In this document: piece by piece, positions 13,159-26,100 of the stretch
Layout of the letters: each line of letters opens with the position of its first letter
Numbering within the stretch: position 1 is the first letter of the stretch
From: Eopsaltria australis
Lineage: Eukaryota; Chordata; Aves; Passeriformes; Petroicidae
Length of the DNA: 64,000 nt
Reading direction: 5' to 3'
Assembly (NCBI GenBank): GCA_034509425.1
Contig: JAVTVJ010000296.1
Coordinates: 62,001 to 126,000, forward strand
The notes under the pieces: generated by a model
The model's input: only the letters and a program-made list of their open reading frames with translations
The model's database searches: none
What the model was told of the DNA's origin: nothing
Program-made: the position numbers and the translations under genes

Positions 13159-14259
13159 AGGTCTAAACATTCATTCACATAAGGATGGCCCATCTTGGCC
13201 CGTGCTGCACTGACCCTTTTCCCTTCCTCAGGATTTCAGAAGGAACAGTTGACCAAATCGAATCTATGCTCCCATTGGGAAAGGCTTAGTGCTCAGCTAA
13301 GCAATCAGGAAAACATCATTAGGGACAAACGACACTGTTGATTTTGCAAATAACATGAGATAAGAGACATCAGTCCATCTCTCTTGAGGGAGGATCAGCT
13401 GTCCACAGCCTCTCTGAGCAACTAACTGTTCTCATCCTCTATCATGAGGGTGATAACTATTCTATCTTCTATAAAAACACATCCCACCCCAGAGCCTTCC
13501 TTGTGGGAGAGACCAGGGAGATAAGGCCACTGCACTACATACCCCATATTTAATTATAGCAGAGTTCCCAGATTCTTTTGACTGTCCAGATTTCCAGAGG
13601 AAAAAGGAGGGAGATGGAGGAAAACAGGACTTTACTAACCAAACCCTGTATGTGAACTGAAAAATATAATTTGTCACTCTAGGATTATTTAGCACAATTA
13701 TAGGAAAAAAATATTGAAGACATACTGAAATACTTAATTTCTATCACACATTCTATCTAAATCTGTCTCACATACCTCAGCTTTGGATTGCTTGACTTAC
13801 ATATTCAGCTATATTAAATGTGCTATAGATTTCTAAACCTAAATAAATAGAGTATTCTTCATGGGACAGGAAATGCTTCTAAGCACCATGGAACCTTGTC
13901 TCCCAGTATTTCCTCACTCTGCAGCTGAGCTTTCACTTTTTCACACCTATTACTGTCTGGATTACTGCAGTCAAATGTCTAGACAAACTTGCTTTTTTAT
14001 TTACTTAGAAGAGAAGTAAACTTTGCAGAAAGCTGGTGTTATAAAGCTTGCAGAATCAGGTCCCACCAGAAAGCCTTTTCCCCTCACTTTTGTGAAAGCC
14101 TGCCCCATTCTGCCTGTGATTTTGGGACAAGGACACATAAGGAGAGGAAAGGGAAAGATCCACACAGCTCTGCTGATGCAATTCTACTAAGGACAATCCA
14201 CCCAAAGAAAGAATTGTAGCCTTTTCCCACATGCTGTGAAAACCCCTTAAGAGTCTGTT
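13159..14259. other. unique non-coding sequence, nothing recognised
   Basis: No repeat or gene. Frames do not exceed 77 codons. Confidence 0.5.
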
Positions 14260-14480
14260 CCAACTTGTTCCAGATACATAAACAAGCTGATAAACAGCTC
14301 TTGCTGATTTTATTCCCCTAACTTTAATAATGTTTTAATATAACATTGACAAGCTTGTGCCTAGTAATTATTTAGAAGCTGCCTCATGGTCAGGTTTTGT
14401 ACCTTATTGCTGTCGTGTGTTTTTCAATCACCAACAACTGAAAAAGGCCATTATTAAAATACCTCACCTAAAGTATCTTT
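14260..14480. other. AT-rich stretch, candidate non-coding regulatory element (unverified)
   Basis: Contains clustered TAAT-core words (TTAATAATG near 14,323, TAGTAATTATTTAG near 14,362), a few CpGs and no known repeat. I infer an enhancer-like texture only; conservation is unknown. Confidence 0.2.
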
Positions 14481-17400
14481 TCTTATTGTGCTTTGTGATA
14501 TAAAAATAACTGGGGAAAAAAGTTCTTTGCATATTTATGCCTTGCAAATTCTCATTTTATTAAAGAACAGGAATGGAGGAACAAAACAACATCCTGATTG
14601 TGCCAGGTCCTTTTATCACCTGGAAGTTTCAAATCAGGCAGTGAGATGCACATGTACATATCTCTTTTTTTTTAATAAATGGCTGCTCATTGTGTTTTAC
14701 CACATTACGTAGTGTCTGCTTTAGAGACTGGCACTTTGCACCTATTCTAATGCTTCTGGGGGAAAGATTTCAGATACAATTGAGTGCCTGACAGAGGAGT
14801 ATAAAAAGATTCAAAGACTGGAAGCCAATGTTCAAAGAGAAATGAGCAAAATACTTGGCGAGCTTAGCCACAGCCCAAGGTAAAATAAGCCAGGGGTTGC
14901 TCTCTTTCATTTGAGTTCTTTCAATCCAGGTGGGGTGTGTTTTACATAAGGTGTTTTTCTTTAGAGCTCTACCAGTAAAAGAAAAAAGATATTTGAGAGA
15001 GAACCCAAATCATGTTTTCTAAGGTCTCAGAACTGCCCCTGCTGAACTCAAACATTGCAGCAGACAGAGCCCTAGCATTTTGAGGCCAGAAGCCAAAAGG
15101 GCACGGGAGTGATGGCAAGATCTGCAAATGCACAAAAATGTTGTTCCAAGGGTGAAATTCCCACTGCTTGGTTACACTTTGCACAAGGGTTCGCACTCGG
15201 AGGTGGTGAATAAGCGATGCTTAAAGTCAACCATTGCTGAAGTCAAGAGGACACAAATCAAACTGCCACACTCTTGGACATAGCTCTGTGTCCTGGGATT
15301 GCAGAAAAGAGCATTAGGGAAATCAAAATGCAGGCTGAAACCTTCTGCATTTAGCAGCTGACATGTCTATCCTGAATTCTGTCTTCTGTACAACAGTGCG
15401 CGAATTAAATACCCTTTTCTAGCCAGTGACCCGGGAGTTGTAAGGTCAGAGGAAGAGCAATGAGGACAGAGACTCATCTGTCCAGTGCCAGGAATTCAAG
15501 AGACAACAGGCAGATCTGCATACCAATTCCTGCCTCCATGGGGGAATGTTGTTTCTTCAAAGATATGCCTAACTGGATCATAAGAGACATAGTTCAATGT
15601 TTTACTCAGTGTGTTCTCAAACAGATTTCACAAAGACTGTTCTTTTGTATTCAGTCCTCCTCTGAATTATGACTGAAAGATGAAAATCTGATGAGGGCCT
15701 GACCTCTTGAGCTTAAGTCCAGTCTCCTTGTTGTCAACATACCATTTTTCTCCAGTTGAAACATCTTCTCATTGGAAGAAAAGAAAAAGAGACAACAAAC
15801 TCAAACAGAAGAAAAAGCTCCCTAACACTTGCCTAATCTCCTTACTATTTCTTAAAGCCATGTTACCCTGCAGTCTTCCCAGATTAGAACTGCTTTGAGG
15901 TTTCTCCTCCCTCTTTTTAAGGTGTTTCTCCTCCATGCCCTCCATATTTCCCCTCACTGCTTTTTTCATCTATTGGAGCTCATTTGTGATGCTTTCTGGT
16001 ACCATACCAAGGAACCTGACCAACTCTGTCAATAGTTTATTCTCACCTCTTCCTCTCTGGAAAGATATGATGCAAGGAGCATTTTATGATTTAAATAAAC
16101 AACCACAACAACAAAATCCTTGCTCTTGGAATAGAAGGAGTGTTAAAAATGAAAACAGCTTTGGCTGACAGTAACCTTTGTGTTACTGCTCTTTGGTCTC
16201 CAGCCACATCAGTGGTGGTGGGGGTCACCTCCCACCCCTGTTCCTCAATGTTCCCTCAACCCAGAGAGAAGCTGCACATTTCTTGTGTCATTACAGGAAA
16301 CACACAACTCCATTTTATAGCTGCTTTTCCATCAGAAATTTACCAACCATTACAAGAACTGATACCAAGCACTGCACTAATTTATCATCCTGAGTTTGGA
16401 CGCTTCATTGCTCTCTAGTTTCTCATCCTATTATAACCCCCAAACTGAACATTTATTTCCCCCATCGCAAAGTAGAATGGTGAGTGACTCTCCCACTTTG
16501 AAAGCCACAACTAACACTTCCACATACCCAAACATGTTACGCTTCAATTTTCCACCTAAACCACTTTTTGTTAGCAATAAGCCATTGGCATCCATTTTCT
16601 CCAAGGAGTTCAAGGTTATAATCAGCACATTTAGCACCCGCACAGCTTTTGTTGCTGCAGCAACCTCTCTTCTCTCACTCCCCACCCCATACTTACTTTA
16701 ATCACAAGTTTTACTAATTAGTACAGCCTTCTCTCACAGTTCTTTCTCAGATGTCAAAATCCTTCCCTGTAACTCACCACTTCCAGTCATTACAGACCTC
16801 ACCAGCCCAGGAGGGTACAAGCCCAAGTAGGATTTGCACCATTGACCAAGATTCAGATCTGGGAAGCCAAGTGATTTCAAAACATGGAGGAAAGAAAGGA
16901 AGAAAGAAGTTAAGTTTCTAACATCTGAGTTCTCCATTAGTGTTTGCAGAAGTTTTAGTGCCAATGCACGTGAGCAGAGATGGGGAAGTGATAACTTTAA
17001 CATGTAAAACTGAAGACTTTCTGGTTTTAATCGAGAAAAAAAATCCCACCAATTCTTCTTTGTGTCTCTTGTTAACCTGATCTCCACCCACTGCCACATC
17101 TAGAGGACATTGTTTTTTTGTACTGATCCCAGTGGGCCAGACCACAGACACACACCAAAATAAAAAGATGGTGAAGGAAGAAGCCAGTTTCTTACCAGGT
17201 GAAGGCTGTGAACACACAGCCCCAGTACACTCCCAGTCAGAACCACATAAGCTCTGACCTACAAAAACCTGCATGAAATAAGATCTGAGTGCCTGAGAGC
17301 TTGCTTCATTCCCCAAGAACAACAGGGCTGGCTGGGGTTGCCCTGCCAAACCCAGCACATTGCCGGCAAAAGTCTCTGGAAGGGTCCCACTTCCTTCCCC

Positions 17401-17929
17401 GGTGTGAGAAACAGGTCCTGCAGCACACCTGGCTGCCTGCAGGGAGCAAATCCAGCCTTTCCCAGCAGGAATTCATTCAAGGCTCGAGCCTGACATATCT
17501 TTGGGGAAACAAAGATCTGAGAAGTTTTTGCAGTAACACGAATGTGTCAAAGAGCTTTCTAACGCAGGAGAGCCGACACTTCTATTTCTGTTTTATAGCC
17601 TTAGACGGTAGCCAAGATTTCTCCTAGGCTGAGCAGGGATTTGGGATGCCTCTGCTTTGGGAGACCTCTTAAAGAAATTCAGTCTTATGGAAATGAAAAG
17701 CTCTCCTTCACAGGTAGGCAGCAGCATTCATGTCAGTGCATCTGGGAGGGATCCCAGAAGCCAGGGAACTTTGATTTGTATTTTGACAGAAGGAAAAACT
17801 TGGATATGTAGACCCATTCCCTGAAAGAATACATTCCAAGAACATTATTTTGTCTTTCCATCACTTCAAGGGGTTAATTTTCTAGGAAAAACAATGCTAT
17901 ATTTGATAGAAAGAGGCAATGACTTCACA
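14481..17929. other. unique non-coding sequence, nothing recognised
   Basis: Several overlapping frames of 100-146 codons (for example 16,396-16,701 plus and 16,918-17,358 minus) lie here. They overlap in opposite directions and show no recognisable domains. A purine-only stretch of about 25 bases of GGAAAGAAAGGAAGAAAG type lies near 16,885-16,909. No LINE, SINE or LTR identified. Confidence 0.5.
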
Positions 17930-18170
17930 ATACTTTACTGATGTTTTATGGTGCGTATCCCCTCAGCCCAACTGCTCCAGATACAAGCATAACTGCAAGG
18001 GAAATTTACTCGAATATTAATTGAGTACTTCATATAACACACTGATGAGTTAAACATCCCTCATGTTTTTTAAACATATTTTCAGAGATGTGTAGTCTAA
18101 CAGACTACAATTAGCTTAATGAGATTTAAATTGCACTAATGGACCTCATTAGGAGGAAAGAAGTTATGAA
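17930..18170. other. AT-rich stretch with hairpin, candidate regulatory element (unverified)
   Basis: Holds several TAAT-core words (TATTAATTGAGTAC near 18,015, AATTAGCTTAATGAG near 18,109) and a perfect inverted repeat, TGTAGTCT and AGACTACA separated by three bases, at 18,091-18,109. No known repeat family covers it. Function is inferred from texture alone. Confidence 0.25.
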
Positions 18171-19170
18171 GTCTTCAGCAGTTATTCAAAGGCTCGTGTC
18201 AGCACAAGGAGAAAAGGTTCCCAAGCTTCATCCATAGTCAGTGAAGAGAAACAGATTCCTGTAGGGAGAAAGAGACAGGCCTGGTTCAGATGTCCTGATG
18301 CAGCCTCAGAGGATCACAGCTCTTATCATCAACTCTGAATTAAGTTTAAAAAGGCCACCTTCCCAGAAAGGGAACAGACATTTTTGCCACCCACAGCCCT
18401 CCAAAGCTGCTTATATTTTAGGATCTCCACTATTATTTCAAAACCTGATATGGAAAGAGGAATTGTGATAAACTGGATGAAATCCAGTGACACACTCATT
18501 TTCCAAGGAACAGTAGTGACCAAAGCAATTAAAAAGATAATTTCTCATATTTCATAAGTAGACTGAGATATCCAGTAATGGAATTCCTGGTAAAACAAAA
18601 GACTGGGTCATGAACCAATCTGCTGTTTGAATCTATTTGCATAAAGTATTGAGTGAATCCATTACACCCAGTCAATAGCAGAATCATTGAAAGTAAGGCA
18701 GTGAGCAGGGACTGCAGTACTCAAAGCCTTATCCTACACTCCAAGTTATTTTAAGAAAGTAAAGACTTTTTTCTACTCTTTTCTTCTTTATAGTCACTAT
18801 AGAACATTTCTGAAGTGAGTAGGGAATTATCTTAATGATTGAAAGGTTTGATAAACTGTTCTACAAACAGAAATTTACTACTATGTAGGGAACAAAGCAT
18901 GACAAAGACTGTAAATAGGTGCAGTTTGGTACATAAAGCTCTAAAATCACATTATTGCATGTCTACAAGAGCTTGAAGTCTCCTAAATATAGTTTCTTAT
19001 GGCTATAAATGGCAGCTATGAAGAATTAAACATTCCCATGTTTCTTTCTCAGTGGCAGCCTTTTACTCCCTTCTGAACCTCATCCAGACCAAGAGGTCTC
19101 TGTGCATTCAGTACCACTGTTTTAACCCCCTCTTTGGGATGCAGCACTTTTGGACCTTTTAAAATGTTTT
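18171..19170. other. unique non-coding sequence, nothing recognised
   Basis: No repeat and no frame above 64 codons, apart from an 88-codon minus-strand frame that begins inside the following CR1. Confidence 0.5.
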
Positions 19171-19528
19171 TTCTGGATAAAAGAAGGCTCTGTGGAGACC
19201 TGAGAGCACATGTCAGTACCTAAAGGGAATATGAGAGCTGGAGAGGGACTTTTGGCAAGGGCATGCAGTGACGGGATGAGGGGGAATGGCTGCAAAATGA
19301 AAGAGGGCAGGGTTAGATTAGAGATTAGGAAGAAGTTCTTTACTGTGAGGGTGGTGAATACTGGAAGAGGCTGCACAGAATGTCCCATCTCTGTGTTCCA
19401 GGCCAGGCTGGATGGGGGTTAGAGCAATCAGGTGTGGTGAAAGGTGTCCCTGCCCATGGCAGAGGGGTTGGAACCAGAAGGTCTTTAAGGTGTCCCTTCC
19501 AACACAAACTGTTCTATGATTCTATGAC
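19171..19528 (+). mobile_element. CR1 LINE, 3' end fragment, longest in the window
   Basis: The order of CR1 3' landmarks is intact: 'ggataaaagaaggctctgtgg', 'gagctggagagggacttttgg', 'agattaggaagaagttcttt', 'actgtgagggtggtgaatac', 'ggccaggctggatggggg', 'ggtgtccctgcccatggcag', 'ggtctttaaggtgtcccttcc', and finally 'ttctatgattctatgac'. A small internal deletion of roughly 15 bases lies between 'aggctgcacagaa' and 'tgtcccatctctg'. No ORF2 remains. The complete tail makes this the clearest marker of avian origin. Confidence 0.97.
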
Positions 19529-19943
19529 TTGCAAAAAAATGGCCAATATCCTGTTTAAAAGGCTAAGATATTACCCATTCAGCAATAAGCAAATTGGTAA
19601 CACTTCTTTGTTACTGCTTAAGCTTTTCCAACTCACTTTATACTCAACTCTGGTTATACTGAGGTGACCAGGACCCTTTCTGTCCCCACCTCTCCAGGCA
19701 GTGCTGCCTCTGGACTTTCCTGTGGCCCCCTCCCAGCCAATGTCCTCTCATGAACTTGGCTTTGGAACCCAAATCCAGCACAAATGCAAATGCCTTTCTG
19801 CTGCTATTCTAGTGGTTTGCACGTTTTCTCAGCCAGTCCATATTCTCCTCCTTGCCTTCCAACGCCAGACCTAGTTCCTAAAAACAACAAGCTTAAACAG
19901 CTTAGCTTTTGAAGGAAGCTTTCATAACCCTGAAGTTTTCTTC
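19529..19943. other. unique non-coding sequence, nothing recognised
   Basis: No gene or repeat recognised between the CR1 tail and the poly-T run. Confidence 0.5.
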
Positions 19944-19958
19944 TTTTTTTTTTTTTTT
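19944..19958. repeat. poly-T run (15 bases) before AACAG
   Basis: Fifteen uninterrupted T bases followed by AACAG. The arrangement looks like a polypyrimidine tract plus a 3' splice acceptor on the plus strand, but the following sequence is not open in a frame I recognise, so I record it as a homopolymer only. Confidence 0.9.
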
Positions 19959-20099
19959 AACAGCATGCCAGTGTTCTGTCTAGCTTGGAACTTAGGATCC
20001 CACTAATAGCTTTATTAAGCTTTAGATCATAGTAAAAATGTTGCTACAATAAAGATTGCCTATAGAGGGAAAAAACCCAAGATTTATACCATGATCTGT

Positions 20100-20830
20100 T
20101 TTGTTTGGGGTATTTTAGTTATCATTTTTACGTTTGTTTTTGTATTTTTTTTTAATTATCAGATGAAACAATCTAATTGTAAAAATAGAGAAGCTTGTTG
20201 GCATTCTTGGTATCAAAGGACATGACCCTGCCATCTGTCTGCTTAGAAAGATCTAATTATTTCTTCAGTTTATTAGCTTATTTCTCAGACTAATAACCCC
20301 TTGCCTGCTAAATGGGACCAAAGCTGTTAGAGAAGTGTGTTCACATAAACCAAACAAACCAAGTTAATCAGCCTCACAAGAATTTATTTAAACTAACTCC
20401 AGCCTAAACCCCATTGTGTTAGAAACATGATTAACAGCAGGCAAGATGCCACATCATCTTCAGAAACAGCTCCAAAATCCCCTTTTCATCTTCGTGTTTA
20501 CTTATTAACTATGTATTTTGCATATAATCTGACAGATATGGAGTAGTCAATTGGTTAGGATGAGTGCATTAGTTTGTGTCAGAGTAATATTAAAATATGT
20601 TTACTTAATTGCAGCAATATTCTATAATTTAAAAATATTGCACAATATCTTGCGTGTTACTGAGATCCTTCATTTAGTCTGAAAAGATCCCACATTAAAC
20701 AAGCTAGTCCTTTGGAAAAAAGTGCCTGAATTCCAGACCTGTCACTTCATGTTCTCTCTTATTCCATTCTCTAATTACTCAGTCTGACATTAATTGGTTT
20801 ATTAGACATTAGCCACATCAAGGGGGACTT
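20100..20830. other. AT-rich block, candidate non-coding regulatory element (unverified)
   Basis: A repeat-free block with many sequence-specific factor words: a forkhead-type TGTTTAC at 20,598-20,604, a near-perfect C/EBP-type palindrome ATTGCACAAT at 20,637-20,646, and TAAT-core sites near 20,171, 20,251, 20,774 and 20,788. Open frames are absent. The density of such sites with few CpGs is typical of developmental enhancers, but this is inference from one sequence. Confidence 0.3.
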
Positions 20831-22660
20831 ACTTTTGTCATGCATTCCATATTGTCACAGTTTTAAGCCCCTGCTTTTCTTTACCTCTTAAAGATTTGGG
20901 GTAAAATAGTAAGCTATGAACTTCTTCTTTCTCCCTGTAAATCCATCTCTTTCCTGGGAGAAACATCTATAATTGTTCATCTTACACTTTGCCAGTTTTA
21001 AATTACAAATCCTAACCTCCAGTGAGTAAGGTTAACCTTCCCAAATTTCAAGAAACAATCCTTTCTTCACATATTTCCCCACATTAAGCCAAAGCTACAA
21101 CTGGAATATCATCTTTTGGTGTCTTCTTCATGAGAAGAAAAGCTACGTGCTCCAAAGTTTCAACACTATTGTGGTTAAAACATTGCTGTCAGTACCTTTC
21201 ATTTGTGTATCATTTGCGTATCACAAAGGATGATCAGGGAGAGCCCTCAACAAATGCACACAGACAACAGCGCCAATGGAGACATCTCCAGGATGTGGGA
21301 AACCTGAAGTGCTCTCCTGATCCAAGGTGCAGCCAGAGATGCCCAATGGAAAGAAAATGGAAGGGATTTGAACTGGAAATGGCCTGTAGGGGTCTAGAAA
21401 GGGAGACTTTGGAGCACAAATCTAAAGCTTCAATAGGAGGTGAGGAAGCTTTGCAGCACTTGCACAGCACCTTTGGCAAATTCAGTGACAATGGGGCATT
21501 GCTGTGTATACAAAGGCCATTAAAGGAACACAGGAAATGCAGAAATAAGAACATGGAAGAAAAAATGCAACCTATGTAGGACCCAAAAAGCACCATGTCA
21601 AAAGCTTTCCCAGTTTTTCCAGGTTTTAGAACAGATTTACAGAGCAGAAGAACACTCACAGCAGAAAGAGCATTCTCTTTTCAACTGAAGAAATGCAAGT
21701 TTTCAAAGTGCTATTTCTAGGTTGAATCACAACCCTTTTATTGGCAACACTCTGAAGCTGTAAAATAGGGAACATTTTACCCATGCCAGAAGTTGCACAG
21801 GTGTGAAGAATAAGAAGATCCAGCCCATGTCAAGCTTGCAGTGTGGCAAGAGTTTAGTCAAGAGACCCCTGTAAGCAGGGAAAAAAACAGCTTTGAGTCC
21901 CAACATGCATTACTTTATCTGGAAATTTATCAAGACTTTGACCAGAAAGTAAGAAAATAGAGGCAACTTGTCTCAGGAGATCAGCATTGTATTTAAAATA
22001 GGCTGTGAAAGAAGCACATGGATCGGGTATTTGATAAACATGAGAGATTTTGTTGTTTTCAGTGAGAACTCTGAACCTCAGCACATCACAACAGGGATGC
22101 AGACATTAGTTAGAGAGCCACTGCTGAAGGAATTAATGCTTCCACAGTGGATGCAGTGCTCAGAAATGTTTTATTTTCTATTGGATTGGAGGATGAGCTG
22201 CTCTTGACCTAGATCCAGCTCCTACTGATAACTCTGAGGGGGGAAGCTTGTCTGTACTGCACCAAGCAAAAGATGGTCCCAGAAGGAATAAATCCAACTA
22301 AGCACTGAAGGGTACAATGATAAAAGAGCTCCTGTGCACAGGTGAAACCATCCTCTGTAGAGGTTTGCTTGAACAGACACCTTCCAGAAAATGATTCCAG
22401 CAAAGTTAAGTGTTCAGAGGGTCTTGACAGCTCCAGAGTTTCAATTCACTGGGTACGAAGTCGGTGTTAAATGGTTGTTGCCATCTTGTTCTTTCTTTCT
22501 CAAGGGTCACAACAGCAATTTCTCATGCTTATTTTCCTCTACTGGACTAGAGCCCAGAAGACTTCTTCCTAATACAGAGACAAGCCTGGAAACAGCTGAA
22601 TTTCAGTAAAAGAGTCAGGGGTGGCTCTGTGCCTACAGGGTTGAAGGAGAGAGGGAAGAG
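20831..22660. other. unique non-coding sequence with an unrecognised 149-codon frame
   Basis: A plus-strand frame of 149 codons at 21,130-21,579 overlaps a 141-codon minus-strand frame at 21,234-21,659. Neither has a recognisable domain. Opposing frames of similar length in the same place argue that both are chance. No repeat family identified. Confidence 0.5.
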
Positions 22661-23100
22661 GAGAGGTGACAGAGGTAAGAGTGATCTTCATGTAAGATGA
22701 GACCCAAGACAAAGGCGTGAGACTTTAACTGTCCAGTTTGGGAGACTCCTGCCTCATTTCCTTTTAGCACTAAGATAATTGCAGGGACATTCCAGGAACA
22801 CGAAGCCTTCTTGGCTAACCAAGATAGCAATCAAACGCAAACACTCGCATGGAGGGAGCGTAAGTGACAGAGCTGCTAACTGGCAGCTCCCCGTAGCCTG
22901 CTGTGCTAACAGGAGTTCAGCTACTGCTGTAACAAGGACAGCATCACTGACAGATCCCCCGCACGCAGGAGACTGAAATCTTGACCCCTGTGAAATGGGT
23001 GGGAGTCTGTCATTGAGTTAAGTGGGGACGCGACTCCGTCAGAAGGCGCTGATGTTTCTTTTTTTATTCCCCACACACACACACTCATGCACACGCACCC
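22661..23100. promoter_or_regulatory. CpG- and TGACAG-enriched segment, candidate regulatory element
   Basis: TGACAG, the MEIS/TGIF-type hexamer, occurs at 22,667-22,672, 22,865-22,870 and 22,948-22,953, and as CTGTCA at 23,007-23,012. From about 22,800 to 23,095 I count roughly a dozen CpGs, against very few in flanking kilobases, including ACGCGACTCCG at 23,028-23,038. The segment ends in a short CA run (23,072-23,083). It is too sparse in CpG for a classical island and no transcript start can be shown. An enhancer or weak promoter is the inference; a decayed GC-rich insertion is an alternative. Confidence 0.3.
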
Positions 23101-26100
23101 CTTCCTTCAGAAATGCTCAAGCTTCAACAAAACCACCCTTTTCTGGATCAGCCATCCAGAGAGTACTGAGAGGAGGAAACGTCCTTCAGCAACCTGATTT
23201 TTATATAGGGCTTACAGAAATGGGGCAGCCTGGTCTCCTCAGATAGCAGCACATGCATTCCCAAGGTTTGCTGGAGGGCTTTCAGCTGGCCCAGGGAAGC
23301 TCCTAAACAAGCTGCAGTCCCCTCTGCCTGCTGGGGCAGGTAATGGGCACAGAGACAAGGCAGGACTCCAGTCAAGTGGTTGACAGGACTGCAGCATTTT
23401 GCAGGAGCAAAATCTTTGGGTGAGGCTCTGTTAACCCAAAGGTCTGTGGTGCATCTCTGCTGGCAGCACCACTCCTGCTCCTCAAACCGTACAGAGCAGC
23501 CCAGGTGATGCTGATCGTGCCTGACTACCAGTGGGAGACAAGCTGCAATTCCAGACACAAAGCCAACATGGGAATGCAGAGTATCCCAAGGACTCTGGAG
23601 TGAGGTTTGTGCCCTGACACATCTCTGGGTGCTCCAAGTAGTGCCCAATTTCACTGTTCTTTTCCCCTGTCCTGAAGCCACCTATGTAGGCTCTCTCTGC
23701 TTAACTCTGGCTTTCTCCAGGAGCTGCAGCTCCTCCCAGCAACCCCTGGCATCTCCTTATTGCCACCACCACTGACTCTCAGGGACCCTCTGGGCAGGAA
23801 CACAGTACAGACAGCAAAGCCAAGCTCCCTGCTCTTGCTGAATCATGATTTTTACACTGCTGGCTCTGTCAGGACCACTACTGGGAGCCAGCTTTAAAAA
23901 CCACAAATGTACCTGCCCACCACAGCAGAGAAACAGGGGCAAACAAAACTCTTTGTACCTGTGTAAGCTCCTGTCTGCTCTTTGCACTTCCACTGCAAAC
24001 CTTGCCCAGAAGCAACAGGCAGAAAAAATATCTGCTGTTCAGGCTGTGCTGCAATCAGCAGGTCTGAGGGGTTTGAAATCATTGGGGAGGGAAAAAAGAA
24101 AGGATGTTTTTATTTCTGTCAATCCTGTGCTGAGGCATGCCAGAAAGGCCATTCCAGAAGTGCAGTCAAGACAAAGTGGACTATAAATTTTTTAAAAAGC
24201 TCTGGATCCAGTACTCTAAAGCAGAGCTGGAGACAGCAGTCCTCTCAAACTACTTTTGAGATGTATAAACTATCATTTATGACACAGAAAAGTCCTGCAA
24301 AAAAGGATAGCACTTTTGTTTGGCAGATTCCAGAAGGAATTTATTATTGACATGGTGGTTGCTATAATGTGAACCATATAAAGGGGCTTAAATATTATAC
24401 AATTCCTGCATTAAGGCAATGGGTGAACCAAAGAGCATATTGTGAGCTCACATCAGATCCTGAGCAGCTTTCTGGTAAAACTCTAATCTTCCATTCTGAA
24501 AGCTGAATTTAAGCCCAGGTCCTCCCATGCTCAGGAGACATAATAGGTGAATCCATTTCACTCCCTCCCCAGTCCTGCAAGGGATCTGTTTGCAGAGCAT
24601 TGTGTTCCTTCCTAAATCTGATCCTCTGCCTTTGGAGGTCAAATGGAAGTTTTGTGTTTCTTACAGACTCTGTGTCGTATCAGTTCTAATAACAGCAGAT
24701 ACAGACAGTTCAATATCTGATTTCATCACCCTGCACTGTCACACAGACAGAACAGAACTAGAGGTTATCACCAGATGTGTCAGATAACAAGAGGGGAGGA
24801 AACTTATGTAAACTTGTAAACTTATTACATCTCTAAATGCAGTGCAAAACTATTTTTATAATTCAATAGGTTTCTAATAAAAAAAAGGAAATAATTTTAC
24901 TTTTTGCTTGCCAGAAAATCAATTTAAGAATACAGCAGCACTCACATTGTCTGCTTGTGAGTGGACCAGGATCCTGTGCTGTTCCTTCTCTGATCTCAAG
25001 GCATTTTTTATCATCCACAAAGCACATCTTGTAAAGGAGTTCAATCCAACTATAATAGACTGGTTTTGTTAACACAAACCAGGGATTCACAAAAACTGCC
25101 AATTTTTCTCTAGACACGGTCCCAAAGCTTATGCTTTTGACAGCAATGTCTTCTTTAGTCCAGCAGTGATTTAATTTTCCTATTCCAAATTCAAACCTCA
25201 ATCAATCACTTTTGGAAGAAAAACATCTTTCTGTCACCATTGCCATTCTTGCCTTCATTTCCAAACAGAATTAAGCTTGCACAACAGATGCCACTTGGCA
25301 GTCTGTGTACATACATAACTCCTCCAAAAGTTCTGAGCCCCTCAGTCGATTTGTTGCAGGAGTAAAATATCTCAAATCACGTTGAGTCCCACAGTTTTAA
25401 TAATTACATGTTTTACTGGCAGAGAGGAAAGATTCCAAAACAATACTGCCTTAACATGAGCTGCCTTCTTATTAGACAGCAGGAAACTGGGAGGGACACA
25501 CTGATTTTGGGGGATATCAGAAATATTCAATAAAATATTAAAAACTTCCCCTGCTGTTTATACAGAACAATAGGCTTGAGGGGGTAATCATAAGGAGCGA
25601 GGGAGAAGCTATACATCCATTCAACTATTCATCCTTATTTGGAAGTCAATTCCGTATTTTCATCACAATTGTTGATCTTTACCTGTGATCTTTATTCACC
25701 CCAGAAATACAGAGTGCAATTGATAAAATCACCCTGCATCCATTTGAACAATCACTGTATTTGGAGATGATCACAGGAAAATAGTTCAGCTTCTGGAAGA
25801 CAGAGATATTCTCATCACACCATGCACTTTAACCAGCTCATGTCCAGATGAGTGAAGCCCTGTGACAGGACCACTCTAAAATCCAGAGCTTCTCCATTCC
25901 TACATCACAATCTAAATGAAGAGGAAGCTGCTTCTCTGCCTGTCATGGGTCTCTGCTGTTTTCTGATTCCACCCAGAAGGCAGCAAGGTGTGCAGGCAGA
26001 GTAAACTGTGTAAAATAAAATCTGACGTGATCTACAACACAGATCCAAATTCAGAGATCTTCCTCTGTCCCACCTGTGCCTAGACTTCCCCCTGAAACCA

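Noticed and set aside
21130..21659. Opposed 149- and 141-codon frames on plus and minus strands
   Set aside because: Mutual antisense frames of like length are typical of chance stop-free stretches.
23148..23681. 177-codon minus-strand open frame
   Set aside because: GC-richer patch but no recognisable protein family; no splice or promoter context that supports a gene.
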